Positions 49,623 to 59,613 of a stretch of DNA of 64,000 nt are shown here, in pieces (positions within the stretch are counted from its first letter, which is position 1; the number at the start of each line of letters is the position of its first letter). The notes below the pieces were generated by a model. It saw only the letters and a program-made list of their open reading frames with translations, searched no databases and was not told where the DNA came from. This DNA is from Albimonas sp963816545 (GTDB taxonomy: Bacteria; Pseudomonadota; Alphaproteobacteria; Rhodobacterales; Rhodobacteraceae): positions 1-64,000 of the forward strand of contig CAWFLE010000013.1 of assembly GCA_963816545.1 (NCBI GenBank), given 5' to 3'. Made by a program: the position numbers and the translations under genes.

Positions 49623-50927
<1,305 letters not shown>

Positions 50928-50971
50928 CGTCGGGCCTTGCCCGACTCGGGCGGATCGTTCATGGTGCGCTC

Positions 50972-51664
50972 ATGTTTGCGTTCCGTCTCCTGGCCGCGTT
51001 CCTGGCCCTGGCCCCCGGCGTCCCATCGGCTTCGGCCGAGGCGCGCGCGCTGTTGGCGGAGGGGGCGCAGGCGGAATTCCTCGCGGTCGGGCGGCTGAAT
51101 GTCGGGGGGCAGGCGCGGTGCACCGCCACCCTCGTGGCCGAGGGCGTGGCCCTGACCGCCGCGCATTGCCTCAGGAACGCGCGCACGGGCGCGGACTGGC
51201 GGCCCGGGCGGCTGCACTTCCTGACGGGCTATCGGCTGGGCGAATACGCCGGGCATCTCACGGGCCTCGCCGTCTCGGCGCCCGGGGGCGACGCGCTGTC
51301 GGACGACATCGCGCTGGTGCGGATGGAGGGGGAGGCCGGGGTCTCGCCGATCCCGGTGGCGGCGGTGGGGGAGGGGCCGCTGATCGCCGTCTCCTACGGG
51401 CGGGACCGGGCGGAGGCGCCCTCCATCGAGGACGGCTGCCGGGTGCTGGAGCGCCGGGGCCGGATGCTGCGCACGGATTGCGAGGCGACGCCCGGCGTCT
51501 CGGGCGCGCCCCTGTTGCGGCGGACCGCGGAGGGGCTGCGCGTGGTGGGCGTGATCGTGGCCGCCCGGAGCGCGAGCCCGCCCGAGATGCGCGGGCGCGC
51601 CATCGCCGTCGCCGCCGCGCCCTGGATCCCGGAGCTGCTGCCACGGCTGGAGGCGGCACGATGA
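50972..51664 (+). CDS. Secreted trypsin-like serine protease, first copy
   Basis: A 230-aa protein with a signal peptide (MFAFRLLAAFLALAPGVPSA). The trypsin fold is shown by GRLNVGGQARCTATLVAEGV, LTAAHC (His65), SDDIALVRM (Asp112) and TPGVSGAPLL (Ser177), where chymotrypsin has GDSGGP. No membrane anchor follows. It is similar in plan to the next gene, whose start overlaps this stop (ATGA). The target is unknown; the family includes secreted and envelope proteases. Confidence 0.85.
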   Translation: MFAFRLLAAFLALAPGVPSASAEARALLAEGAQAEFLAVGRLNVGGQARCTATLVAEGVALTAAHCLRNARTGADWRPGRLHFLTGYRLGEYAGHLTGLAVSAPGGDALSDDIALVRMEGEAGVSPIPVAAVGEGPLIAVSYGRDRAEAPSIEDGCRVLERRGRMLRTDCEATPGVSGAPLLRRTAEGLRVVGVIVAARSASPPEMRGRAIAVAAAPWIPELLPRLEAAR

Positions 51665-52458
51665 TGAAGGCGGTCCTGATCGCCGCCGCCATGACCGCCG
51701 CCGCCCCGGGCGAGGCGCAGGTGGAGACGGCGCCGCTGCGCACGCTCTCGGCCGCCGAACAGATGGAGTTCCGGGGCGTGGGGCGGCTGGAGTTCGAGGA
51801 CGGCTACTGCACCGCCACCCTGTTCGCCGAGACCCTGGCCCTGACCGCCGCCCATTGCGTCTATGACCGGGCCGGCGCGCTGCGGCGCACGGCGGACATG
51901 TGGTTCCGCGCCGGCGCGCGGAACGGGCGGGACCAGGCGCTGCGGCAGGTGCGGCGCATCGCGGTGCATCCCGGTTACCGCTGGAACGGCCCCTCGACCA
52001 CGCTGGAGGAGATCGCCGCCGACGTGGCGCTGGTGGAGCTGGACCAGCCGCTGCTGACCACGGACTTCCCCAACTACGATCCGGGCGATCTCCCCCCGCC
52101 CGGCGGGGCGGTCGCGCTCCTGTCCTATGGCCGGGGGCGCGACCGCGCGCTGTCCTTGCAGGAGCCGTGCCGGGTGGTGGCGCGGAGCGGGGCGGTGGCG
52201 CAGCTCGACTGCGACTCGGCGCCCGGAACCTCGGGCAGTCCGGTGCTGGCGCGGGAGCCGAACGGAACGCTGCGGCTGGTGGGCGTGGTCTCCGCGCGCA
52301 GCGAAACGGTAACCTATGCGGCGGTAACCTCGGAGACGCTGCCGGACCTGCATCGGGCGATGGACGGGCTCGGGGCGTGGCGCAAGGCCTCCCGCCCGGG
52401 AGAAGCGGCCCAGCCCTGGGCCGGCGGATGGAAGACGAGCCGCCCCCCGGCGGAGTGA
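51661..52458 (+). CDS. Secreted trypsin-like serine protease, second copy
   Basis: A 265-aa paralogue of the preceding protease with a weak signal peptide (MMKAVLIAAAMTAAAPGEAQ). Its triad is His65 (LTAAHCVY), Asp121 (AADVALVEL) and Ser191 (SAPGTSGSPVL). The C-terminus is longer by about 30 residues and carries AWRKASRP and the terminal GGWKTSRPPAE. The last motif recurs at the end of the next small protein. ATGA overlap implies coupled translation. Confidence 0.85.
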   Translation: MMKAVLIAAAMTAAAPGEAQVETAPLRTLSAAEQMEFRGVGRLEFEDGYCTATLFAETLALTAAHCVYDRAGALRRTADMWFRAGARNGRDQALRQVRRIAVHPGYRWNGPSTTLEEIAADVALVELDQPLLTTDFPNYDPGDLPPPGGAVALLSYGRGRDRALSLQEPCRVVARSGAVAQLDCDSAPGTSGSPVLAREPNGTLRLVGVVSARSETVTYAAVTSETLPDLHRAMDGLGAWRKASRPGEAAQPWAGGWKTSRPPAE

Positions 52459-52527
52459 CGTGTGAGCCGGCCGCGGCCGGTGCGTGTGGTGACGTCGGCG
52501 AGGTCGGCGCGTGCGGAGGATCGGCCC

Positions 52528-52926
52528 ATGATGAAGGCGATCGGGAAATATGTTCTGGCCCCCGGCGCGGGCGTGGCCATGCTGGCGGGGTTCGGGATCT
52601 TCGACCTCAAGCCGGGCGCGGGCGGGGGATCGAGCGCGGGGCTCACCACGGTGGATGCGGCGGGCGGCCAGATCCTGTCGGCGCTGGAAGGCCCGCTGGC
52701 GGTGGCGCAGCGGATCGCGACCGCCGGGGCGGGGATGATGGACATCGACGCGAGCCAGCTTCCCGCCTTCATGACCGGCGGCGCCGCCGGGCCCGTGGCG
52801 GAGACGCCGGGCGGCGGCGCGCCGACCGCCGTGCGCAAGACGGTGAGCGTGGCGGGCGATCCGGCCGCGGGCGTGATGCCTTCGGGCGGGGCGTGGAAGT
52901 CGTCCCGTCCGCCCGCGACGGAGTGA
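52528..52926 (+). CDS. Small protein sharing the protease C-terminal tail
   Basis: A 132-aa protein from an ATG at 52528, 8 bp after GGAGG; an upstream GTG at 52462 is less likely. It begins MMKAIGKYVLAPGAGVAMLA, a possible signal or membrane segment, and is Gly/Ala-rich. It ends GGAWKSSRPPATE, nearly the tail of the protease before it. No known domain. The shared tail suggests a joint recognition or sorting role; that is inference. Confidence 0.65.
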   Translation: MMKAIGKYVLAPGAGVAMLAGFGIFDLKPGAGGGSSAGLTTVDAAGGQILSALEGPLAVAQRIATAGAGMMDIDASQLPAFMTGGAAGPVAETPGGGAPTAVRKTVSVAGDPAAGVMPSGGAWKSSRPPATE

Positions 52927-52943
52927 GGGCGGGGCGAGATCCT

Positions 52944-52972
52944 CTTGAACGCTCCGCGGCCGGCGCCCATAT
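52944..52972 (+). promoter_or_regulatory. Sigma32 (RpoH)-type heat-shock promoter
   Basis: CTTGAA at 52944-52949 and GCCCATAT at 52965-52972 are 15 bp apart and match the RpoH pattern CTTGAA-N13-15-CCCCATnT at nearly all positions. It lies just after the previous stop and about 100 bp before the small heat-shock gene. Confidence 0.7.
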
Positions 52973-52986
52973 CCGGTGCGTCGGTC

Positions 52987-53067
52987 GCCGGGTTCCGGGG
53001 CCGGCATGAAAGCGGGACCTGTCCCTTGGGAAGGTCCGTGCGGACATATCGCTTGGCAGAGGATATG
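52987..53067 (+). promoter_or_regulatory. ROSE-like RNA thermometer in hsp20 leader
   Basis: The leader can fold into successive hairpins: GCCGG/CCGGC, GGACCT/AGGTCC (53015-53037) and a last one at 53045-53067. In the last, CATATC pairs with GATATG, and UCGCU pairs with AGGA of the ribosome-binding site, leaving one G bulged. UYGCU facing AGGA with a bulged G is the hallmark of ROSE elements, which melt on heating and expose the ribosome-binding site of small heat-shock genes. Confidence 0.7.
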
Positions 53068-53073
53068 AAACCC

Positions 53074-53529
53074 ATGCGTCACTACGATCTTTCGCCGCTC
53101 TATCGCTCCACCGTGGGCTTCGACCGGCTTGCGGGCCTGATGGACGCCGCCCTCGCGGGCGACACCGCCCAGCCCGCCTACCCGCCCTACAACATCGAGA
53201 AGACGGGCGAGGACGCCTACCGCATCACCGTCGCCGTCGCGGGCTTCCGCGAGGACGAGCTGACGGTCGAGAGCAAGGACGGCCAGCTCGTGATCTCCGG
53301 CCGCAAGCAGGCCGAGGAAGGGGAGCGCCAGTTCCTCCACCGCGGCATCGCCGAGCGGGCGTTCGAGCGTCGCTTCCAGCTCGCCGACCATGTGCGCCCG
53401 GTGAGCGCCAGGACCGAGACCGGCCTCCTGCATGTGGAGCTGGTGCGCGAGGTGCCCGAGGCGCTGCGCCCCCGCCGCATCGAGATCGGCGGCGAGCGGA
53501 CCGCCATCGAGGGCGAGACCGTCAACTGA
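53074..53529 (+). CDS. Small heat-shock protein, Hsp20/IbpA family
   Basis: A 151-aa ATP-independent holdase. It starts MRHYDLSPLYRSTVGFDRL, typical of the alphaproteobacterial IbpA group. The alpha-crystallin domain contains YRITVAVAGFREDELTVESK and the C-terminal-arm region LRPRRIEI with an I-x-I motif. Start at 53074 is chosen over 53065 because the ribosome-binding site AGAGGA (53058-53063) then has proper spacing. Both sigma32 promoter and RNA thermometer point to heat control. Confidence 0.95.
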   Translation: MRHYDLSPLYRSTVGFDRLAGLMDAALAGDTAQPAYPPYNIEKTGEDAYRITVAVAGFREDELTVESKDGQLVISGRKQAEEGERQFLHRGIAERAFERRFQLADHVRPVSARTETGLLHVELVREVPEALRPRRIEIGGERTAIEGETVN

Positions 53530-53536
53530 GACGCGC

Positions 53537-53555
53537 GCCGGGGGCTTCCCCCGGC
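53537..53555 (+). terminator. Hairpin just after hsp20
   Basis: GCCGGGGG and CCCCCGGC pair around CTT, 7 bp after the stop. A second stronger hairpin follows. Confidence 0.5.
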
Positions 53556-53569
53556 AGCGTGAACGACCC

Positions 53570-53597
53570 GGGGCCCGCGGAGCGATCCGCGGGCCCC
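53570..53597 (+). terminator. Second hairpin after hsp20
   Basis: Perfect 12-bp arms GGGGCCCGCGGA and TCCGCGGGCCCC with a GCGA loop, followed by TCGCGTTTCC. Likely ends the hsp20 transcript. Confidence 0.6.
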
Positions 53598-53805
53598 TCG
53601 CGTTTCCGCCCGGACGTTCCGTCATGCGCGAGCGGTCTGGCGCGGGCCGCGACGATTGGCTATGAAGATTCGCATGCGTTCGATCTGGCGCGCGGCCGCA
53701 GAGCCGCGCCCCCGGACCCGGGAGACCGGGAGGGAGCCGGGGGCAAGACGAGGTCGGACCAGGGGGCGGCGCCGCAAGGCGCCGACGTCAGGGAGGACAT
53801 CGCCG

Positions 53806-55776
53806 GTGAGCCAAGCGCACGCGCCCTCAGGCGCGCTCGACACCTTTCCCAAGCTGCTCGACCATAACGCGCAGGTCCGCGGAGACCTCCCGGCAGCGCG
53901 CGAGAAGATGTTCGGCATCTGGCAGAGCTGGACTTGGAGTGAGCTCCGGGAGGAGGTCCGCGCGCTGGCCATGGGGCTGATGGACCTCGGCCTCCAGCCC
54001 GGAGAGCGGGTGGCGATCGTGGGTAAGAACCGCCCCAAGCTCTACTGGTCCATGGTCTCGGTGCAGCATTGCGGCGCGATCCCGGTGCCGGTCTACCAGG
54101 ACTCGGCGGCCGACGAGATGGCCTACGTGCTGGAGCACGCCGAGGTCAGCTTCGCCATCGTCGAGGATCAGGAGCAGGTGGACAAGCTGCTCTCGGTGCT
54201 GGACCGGGCGCCGAAGCTGCGCCGGATGCTGTATCTCGACCCGCGCGGCCTGCGGAAATACGACCACGCGACCCTGCACGCGCTGGACGACGTGGAGGCG
54301 AAGGGGCGGGCGAAAGCCCCGGAGCTGGGGCCGAAGCTGGATGCGATCACCGCGGCGCAGACGGGCGCGGACACCTGCGTGATGCTCTACACCTCCGGCA
54401 CCACGGGTCGGTCCAAGGGGGTGGTGCTGTCCAACGACAACATCATCGTCACCGCCCGCTCCACGGCGGAGTTCGACCGGCTGAACGAGCGGGACGGCGT
54501 GCTCGCCTACCTGCCGATGGCGTGGGTGGGAGACTTCATCTTCTCCATGGGCCAGGCCTACGTGGCCGGCTTCTGCGTGAACTGCCCCGAGAGCCCGGAC
54601 ACGATGATGTCCGACCTCAAGGAGATCGGGCCCACCTATTTCTTCGCCCCGCCCCGGATCTTCGAGACGCTGCTGACTAACGTCTCCATCCGCATGGAGG
54701 ATGCGAGCGGGCCCAAGAAGCGGATGTTCCACTACTTCATGGAGCATGCGAAGCGCGTGGGGCCGGACATCCTCGACGGCAAGTCCGTCAGCGGGCGGGA
54801 CCGCGCGATCTACCGGCTGGGGGAGCTTCTGGTCTATGGGCCGCTGAAGAACGCGCTGGGCCTGAGCCGGGTGCGCGTCGGCTACACCGCCGGCGAGGCC
54901 ATCGGACCCGAGATCTTCCAGTTCTACCGGGCGCTCGGGATCAACCTCAAGCAGCTCTACGGCCAGACCGAGGCGTCGGTGTTCATCACCATCCAGCCGG
55001 ACGGCGAGGTTCGGGCGGACACGGTCGGCGTCCCCGCCCCGGGGGTGGAGCTGCGGATCACCGAGACCGGCGAGATCTTCTACCGCTCGCCGGGCACGTT
55101 CGTGGAATACTACCGCAACCCCGAGGCGACCGCCGAGACCAAGGACCCCGAGGGCTGGGTCGCCACCGGCGACGCGGGCTTCATCGAGGAGGGCACCGGC
55201 CACCTGCGGATCATCGACCGCGCCAAGGATGTGGGGAAGATGGCCGACGGCCGCCTGTTCGCGCCGAAATACGTGGAGAACAAGCTGAAGTTCTATCCCT
55301 CAATCCTTGAGGCGGTGGTGTTCGGCGCCGACAGGGACCGCTGCGTGGCGATGGTGAACATCGACCTCGCGGCCGTGGGCAACTGGGCGGAGCGGAACAA
55401 CATCTCCTACGCCTCGTATCAGGAGCTGGCGGCGCATCCGAAGGTCTACGCCGAGATCCAGGCGCATGTGGAGGAGGTGAACGCCTCGCTGGCGCAGGAC
55501 GAGATGCTGTCCGGGTGCCAGGTCCACCGCTTCCTGGTCCTCCACAAGGAGCTGGACGCCGACGACGGCGAGTTGACCCGGACCGGGAAGGTCCGCCGCC
55601 GCACCGTGGCGGAGCGGTATGCGAAGCTGATCGAGGCGCTCTACGACGGCTCGGACAGCGTCTTCGCCGAGGTCGAGGTCAGCTACGAGGACGGCCGCAA
55701 GGGCGTCATCTCGGGCACGCTGGAGATCCGGGACGCCAAGACCTGGCCCGCCGTCCCCCGGGCCGCCGCCGCGTGA
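53806..55776 (+). CDS. Long-chain-type acyl-CoA synthetase (AMP-forming), GTG start
   Basis: Activates a carboxylic acid to acyl-CoA through an acyl-adenylate. Motifs: MLYTSGTTGRSKGVVLSN (P-loop), LYGQTEASVF, TGDAGF and RIIDRAKDVGKMADGRLFAP. The length is 656 aa, as in FadD15-type synthetases. GTG at 53806 is chosen because GGGAGGA lies just upstream and the residues before it are low-complexity. It heads a cluster with an LIV-type ABC transporter, so the substrate may be imported. Substrate unknown. Confidence 0.87.
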   Translation: MSQAHAPSGALDTFPKLLDHNAQVRGDLPAAREKMFGIWQSWTWSELREEVRALAMGLMDLGLQPGERVAIVGKNRPKLYWSMVSVQHCGAIPVPVYQDSAADEMAYVLEHAEVSFAIVEDQEQVDKLLSVLDRAPKLRRMLYLDPRGLRKYDHATLHALDDVEAKGRAKAPELGPKLDAITAAQTGADTCVMLYTSGTTGRSKGVVLSNDNIIVTARSTAEFDRLNERDGVLAYLPMAWVGDFIFSMGQAYVAGFCVNCPESPDTMMSDLKEIGPTYFFAPPRIFETLLTNVSIRMEDASGPKKRMFHYFMEHAKRVGPDILDGKSVSGRDRAIYRLGELLVYGPLKNALGLSRVRVGYTAGEAIGPEIFQFYRALGINLKQLYGQTEASVFITIQPDGEVRADTVGVPAPGVELRITETGEIFYRSPGTFVEYYRNPEATAETKDPEGWVATGDAGFIEEGTGHLRIIDRAKDVGKMADGRLFAPKYVENKLKFYPSILEAVVFGADRDRCVAMVNIDLAAVGNWAERNNISYASYQELAAHPKVYAEIQAHVEEVNASLAQDEMLSGCQVHRFLVLHKELDADDGELTRTGKVRRRTVAERYAKLIEALYDGSDSVFAEVEVSYEDGRKGVISGTLEIRDAKTWPAVPRAAAA

Positions 55777-55991
55777 AACCCGCCCTCGCCCCATACGCGC
55801 GAGGCGCCGCAGCGGAACAAGCGGTTTCGCCTGAACGCGCGGCCATGTATTCTGTCGAAGTTAAGTCGAAGTCGATGCGTCCGGTCCGGACCGCGGGATC
55901 AGCGGGGGCCGCGCGCGCCCCGCAAGCCTCGCGGGTCCGGCTTCGGCGTCGTGTACGCGGCCTCGCCGGCCGCAGGCTTCGGAGTACTGAG

Positions 55992-56579
55992 ATGCCTCTC
56001 GCGTTCCCCATCCGTCTTCGCGCGGCGCTGGCCGCCGGTCTTGCGCTGTTCGCCGCCCCCGCCTTCGCGGGCCAGATCGAGGAGGAGTGGCAGGAGCTTG
56101 CGTTCCATCGCTGCGCCGAGCCCGTCATGCGCAACGCGCTGCTGGTGACCGGCAACATGTGGCAGCTTCCGGCGGAGGACGCGCTGAAGATCGACTTCCG
56201 CTCGGACGGTCAGGCCTGGCGGCAGTATTACGAGCCGCTGCTGCTCATCAACATGCAGCACCACACCGACGCCGGAACCTATCGCGGCTGCCGCGTGGAT
56301 TTCGACATGACCGGCCGCACGCAGGTGCCCGTGGACGTGAACGAGATCGTCAAGGACTTCGAGGCCTGGATCGAGAGCAACGTCGACAACCGCGCCTTCC
56401 GCGACGTGCCCTGCGCCTTCGGCGACCGCGACTACGCGCGCAAGATCAAGACGCGGACCGAGGTGCGCCCGGGCGTCCACCTGTCGATCATCATCGAGGC
56501 GGGCCGCGACAGGTCCTTCCTGTTCTTCGCCGCGGTGGAGGAGCCGGCGGGGACCGGGGAATGCATCAATGAAAGCTGA
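55992..56579 (+). CDS. Secreted hypothetical protein in the transporter cluster
   Basis: A 195-aa protein with a signal peptide (IRLRAALAAGLALFAAPAFA) from the ATG at 55992. The mature part has four cysteines that could form disulfides (HRCAEP, YRGCRV, DVPCAF, GECINES). No family recognised. It lies 18 bp before the livG-like gene and 215 bp after the synthetase, so it may be a periplasmic accessory of the cluster. Confidence 0.6.
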   Translation: MPLAFPIRLRAALAAGLALFAAPAFAGQIEEEWQELAFHRCAEPVMRNALLVTGNMWQLPAEDALKIDFRSDGQAWRQYYEPLLLINMQHHTDAGTYRGCRVDFDMTGRTQVPVDVNEIVKDFEAWIESNVDNRAFRDVPCAFGDRDYARKIKTRTEVRPGVHLSIIIEAGRDRSFLFFAAVEEPAGTGECINES

Positions 56580-56597
56580 CGCCCGAGGGGAGGCCGA

Positions 56598-57454
56598 ATG
56601 AGCATCACCGCAGCCGAGGCGGCGAAGGACGATCCGTCCTACGCCGCCCGGGAGGAGGCCCACGGCATCGAGCCCCGCCATATCGGCGGCACGGTGATGG
56701 AGATGCGCAACATCACCCTGCGCTTCGGGGGCGTGACCGCGATCAAGGACATCTCCTTCGACATCCGCGAGCATGAGATCCGGGCGATCATCGGGCCGAA
56801 CGGGGCGGGCAAGTCCTCGATGCTCAACGTGATCAACGGGTTCTACCACCCCCAGGAAGGCGAGATCTTCTACCACGGGAAGAAGCGCGGCCCGATGAAG
56901 CCGCACGAGATCGCGCGCAGGGCATCGCGCGCACCTTCCAGAACATCGCGCTGTTCAAGGGGATGACGACGCTCGACAACATCATGACGGGCCGCATGAC
57001 CCTGATGAAGAAGGGCTTCTGGTCCCACGCCCTCTGGTGGGGCGGCGCCGAGCGCGAGGAGGTGGAGCATCGCCGCCGGGTCGAGGAGATCATCGACTTC
57101 CTCGAGATCCAGGCGATCCGCAAGACGCCGGTGGGCCGGCTGCCCTACGGCCTCCAGAAGCGGGTGGAGCTGGGCCGGGCGCTGGCCGCCGAGCCGAAGC
57201 TCCTGCTGCTGGACGAGCCGATGGCGGGGATGAACGTCGAGGAGAAGGAGGACATGTGCCGCTTCATTCTCGACGTGAACGACGAGTTCGGGACCACCAT
57301 CGCCCTGATCGAGCATGACATGGGCGTGGTCATGGACATCGCCGACCGGGTGGTGGTGCTGGATTACGGACAGAAGATCGGGGACGGCACGCCCGACGAG
57401 GTCCGGTCCAACCAGAAGGTGATCGACGCCTATCTGGGCGTGGCGCATGACTGA
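56598..57454 (+). CDS. livG: Branched-chain-type ABC transporter ATPase (LivG-like), one frameshift
   Basis: One of two ATPases of an LIV-family importer. Walker A is IIGPNGAGKSSMLNVINGFY, the signature is LPYGLQKRVELGRAL and Walker B is LLLLDEPMAGMN. One G seems to be missing near 56925 (EIARR to GIARTFQNIALFKG). Repaired length is about 285 aa, with 30 residues before the usual start of the fold. The symbol reflects position in an LIV system, not proven leucine transport. Confidence 0.88.
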
Positions 57455-57466
57455 CGGGGGTGTGGC

Positions 57467-58468
57467 ATGAGCGTCGGACTGCTTTACGCGCTGGAGGTGA
57501 TCCTCAACGGGCTGATGACCGGCGTGATGTATTCGCTGGTCGCGCTGGGGTTCGTGCTGATCTTCAAGGCCTCGGGGATCTTCAACTACTCCCAGGGGGT
57601 GATGGCGCTGTTCGCGGCGCTGACGCTGGTGGGGTTCAAGGACGGGCAGGTCCCGTTCGCCGAGCTGATCAACGCGACCTTCGGAACCCAGATCCACGGC
57701 TTCGGCTGGCAGGCGCCCACGCTGCTGGCGGTCCTGCTGACGCTCGTGGTGATGCTGATCTTCGCCATCCTCGTCGAGCGTCTGGTGCTCAAGCACCTCG
57801 TGAACCAGGAGCCGATCATCCTGTTCATGGCCACCATCGGGCTCGCGTATTTCCTCGAGGGGTTCGGGGATCTGATGTGGGGGTCCGACATCAAGGCGAT
57901 GAACCTCGGGCTGCCGCAGGGCGGGTCCTTCTGGCTGGAGGACGCGACCATCGGCCTCGCGGCCGAGGGGTCCAACTACTACGGCATGTATGTCGACCTG
58001 CTGGACGTGGTCGCGGCCTGCGTGGCGGTGGTGCTGGTGGTCGCGCTGACGCTGTTCAGCCAGTACACCAAGACCGGCCGCGCGCTGCGGGCGGTGGCCG
58101 ACGACCATCAGGCGGCTTTATCGGTCGGGATCAGCCTGCGGACGATCTGGGTCATCACCTGGGCGATCGCGGGCTTCGTGGCGCTGGTCGCGGGCGCCAT
58201 GTGGGGCGCGAAGTCCGGCGTCCAGTTCTCGCTGTCGCTGATCGCGCTGAAGGCGCTGCCGGTGCTGATGCTGGGGGGCTTCACCTCCATTCCCGGCGCC
58301 ATCGTGGGCGGGCTGATCATCGGGGTCGGCGAGAAGCTGTTCGAGTTCTACGTGGGCCCGTCGCTGGGCGGCGCCACCGAGACGTGGTTCGCCTTCGTGC
58401 TGGCGCTGGTGTTCCTCGTGTTCCGGCCGCAGGGCCTGTTCGGCGAAAAGATCATCGAGAGGGTCTGA
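57467..58468 (+). CDS. livH: Branched-chain-type ABC permease (LivH-like)
   Basis: A 333-aa inner-membrane permease. It has LLYALEVILNGLMTGVMYSL, GFVLIFKASGIFNYSQGVMA and the C-terminal EAA-like RAVADDHQAALSVGI followed by LGGFTSIPGAIVGGLIIGVG. Longer than E. coli LivH because of an added loop around 85-190. Twelve bp after livG. Confidence 0.9.
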   Translation: MSVGLLYALEVILNGLMTGVMYSLVALGFVLIFKASGIFNYSQGVMALFAALTLVGFKDGQVPFAELINATFGTQIHGFGWQAPTLLAVLLTLVVMLIFAILVERLVLKHLVNQEPIILFMATIGLAYFLEGFGDLMWGSDIKAMNLGLPQGGSFWLEDATIGLAAEGSNYYGMYVDLLDVVAACVAVVLVVALTLFSQYTKTGRALRAVADDHQAALSVGISLRTIWVITWAIAGFVALVAGAMWGAKSGVQFSLSLIALKALPVLMLGGFTSIPGAIVGGLIIGVGEKLFEFYVGPSLGGATETWFAFVLALVFLVFRPQGLFGEKIIERV

Positions 58469-58472
58469 GCAG

Positions 58473-59549
58473 ATGCTTTACCGCGAGGCCGGCGACTTCA
58501 AGACCACCTACGCCGAGGACGCCCAGACCTTCCCCATCAAGTTCGACCGCTGGCGCTACTACGCGGTCCTGCTGGTGGCCTTCGTGCTGGTGCCGCTGCT
58601 GATCAACGACTACTGGTCGAAGTCGCTGCTGGTGCCGTTCCTGGTGTTCGGCGTGGCGGCGCTGGGGCTCAACATCCTGACCGGCTATTGCGGGCTGGTG
58701 AGCCTCGGGACAGGCGGTTTCATGGCCGTCGGGGCCTACGCCTGCTACAAGCTGGCCACCTCCTTCCCCGAGCTGAACATCTTCTTCGTGGTGATCCTGT
58801 CCGGCGCCGTGACCGCCGCGGTGGGGGCGGTGTTCGGCCTGCCCTCGCTCAGGATCAAGGGCTTCTACCTCGCGGTCGCCACGCTGGCGGCGCAGTTCTT
58901 CCTGGTGTGGCTGTTCAACAAGGTGCCGTGGTTCTTCAACCACTCCGCCTCCGGCCAGATCACCATGCCCGAGCGGACCATCTTCGGCATCGCCGTCACC
59001 GGCCCCGCCTCCACCGCTGCGGCGCAGTACGTCTTCTGCCTGGTGTTCGTCGTGGGGCTGGCGTGGCTCGCGCGCAACCTCACCCGCGGGCGCGTGGGGC
59101 GGCAGTGGATGGCGATCCGGGACATGGACATCGCCGCCGAGATCATCGGCGTGAACCCGCTCAAGACCAAGCTCACCGCCTTCGCGGTCAGCTCCTTCTA
59201 CGTGGGCATCGCGGGGGCGCTGTTCTTCTCGGTCTATCTCGGCGCCGCCGAGGCGACGGAAGCCTTCGGCATCAACCAGTCCTTCCTCGTCCTCTTCATG
59301 ATCATCATCGGCGGGCTCGGCTCCATCTTCGGGTCCTTCGCCGGCGCGGCCTTCATGATCGGGCTGCCGGTGCTTCTGAAGAACGTGCTGGTGGGCGGCC
59401 TCGGCTGGCCCACCACCATCGCCGCGCATTTCGAGCTGTGCATCGTCGGCGCGCTGATCGTGATCTTCCTGATCCTGGAGCCGCACGGCCTGGCGCAGCT
59501 CTGGCGTCTGGCGAAGGAGAAGCTCCGGCTCTGGCCCTTCCCGTACTGA
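58473..59549 (+). CDS. livM: Branched-chain-type ABC permease (LivM-like)
   Basis: A 358-aa permease partner. Family blocks are LNILTGYCGLVSLGTGGFMA and FGLPSLRIKGFYLAVATLAA, then RNLTRGRVGRQWMAIRDMDI and IIIGGLGSIFGSFAGAAFM. About nine membrane segments. Four bp after livH. Confidence 0.9.
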   Translation: MLYREAGDFKTTYAEDAQTFPIKFDRWRYYAVLLVAFVLVPLLINDYWSKSLLVPFLVFGVAALGLNILTGYCGLVSLGTGGFMAVGAYACYKLATSFPELNIFFVVILSGAVTAAVGAVFGLPSLRIKGFYLAVATLAAQFFLVWLFNKVPWFFNHSASGQITMPERTIFGIAVTGPASTAAAQYVFCLVFVVGLAWLARNLTRGRVGRQWMAIRDMDIAAEIIGVNPLKTKLTAFAVSSFYVGIAGALFFSVYLGAAEATEAFGINQSFLVLFMIIIGGLGSIFGSFAGAAFMIGLPVLLKNVLVGGLGWPTTIAAHFELCIVGALIVIFLILEPHGLAQLWRLAKEKLRLWPFPY

Positions 59550-59613
59550 GGGCCGCCGCAATCATCACAGACCCCGGCCAACGGGGCGCGACCAACCCAA
59601 CAGGGAGTGAGAC

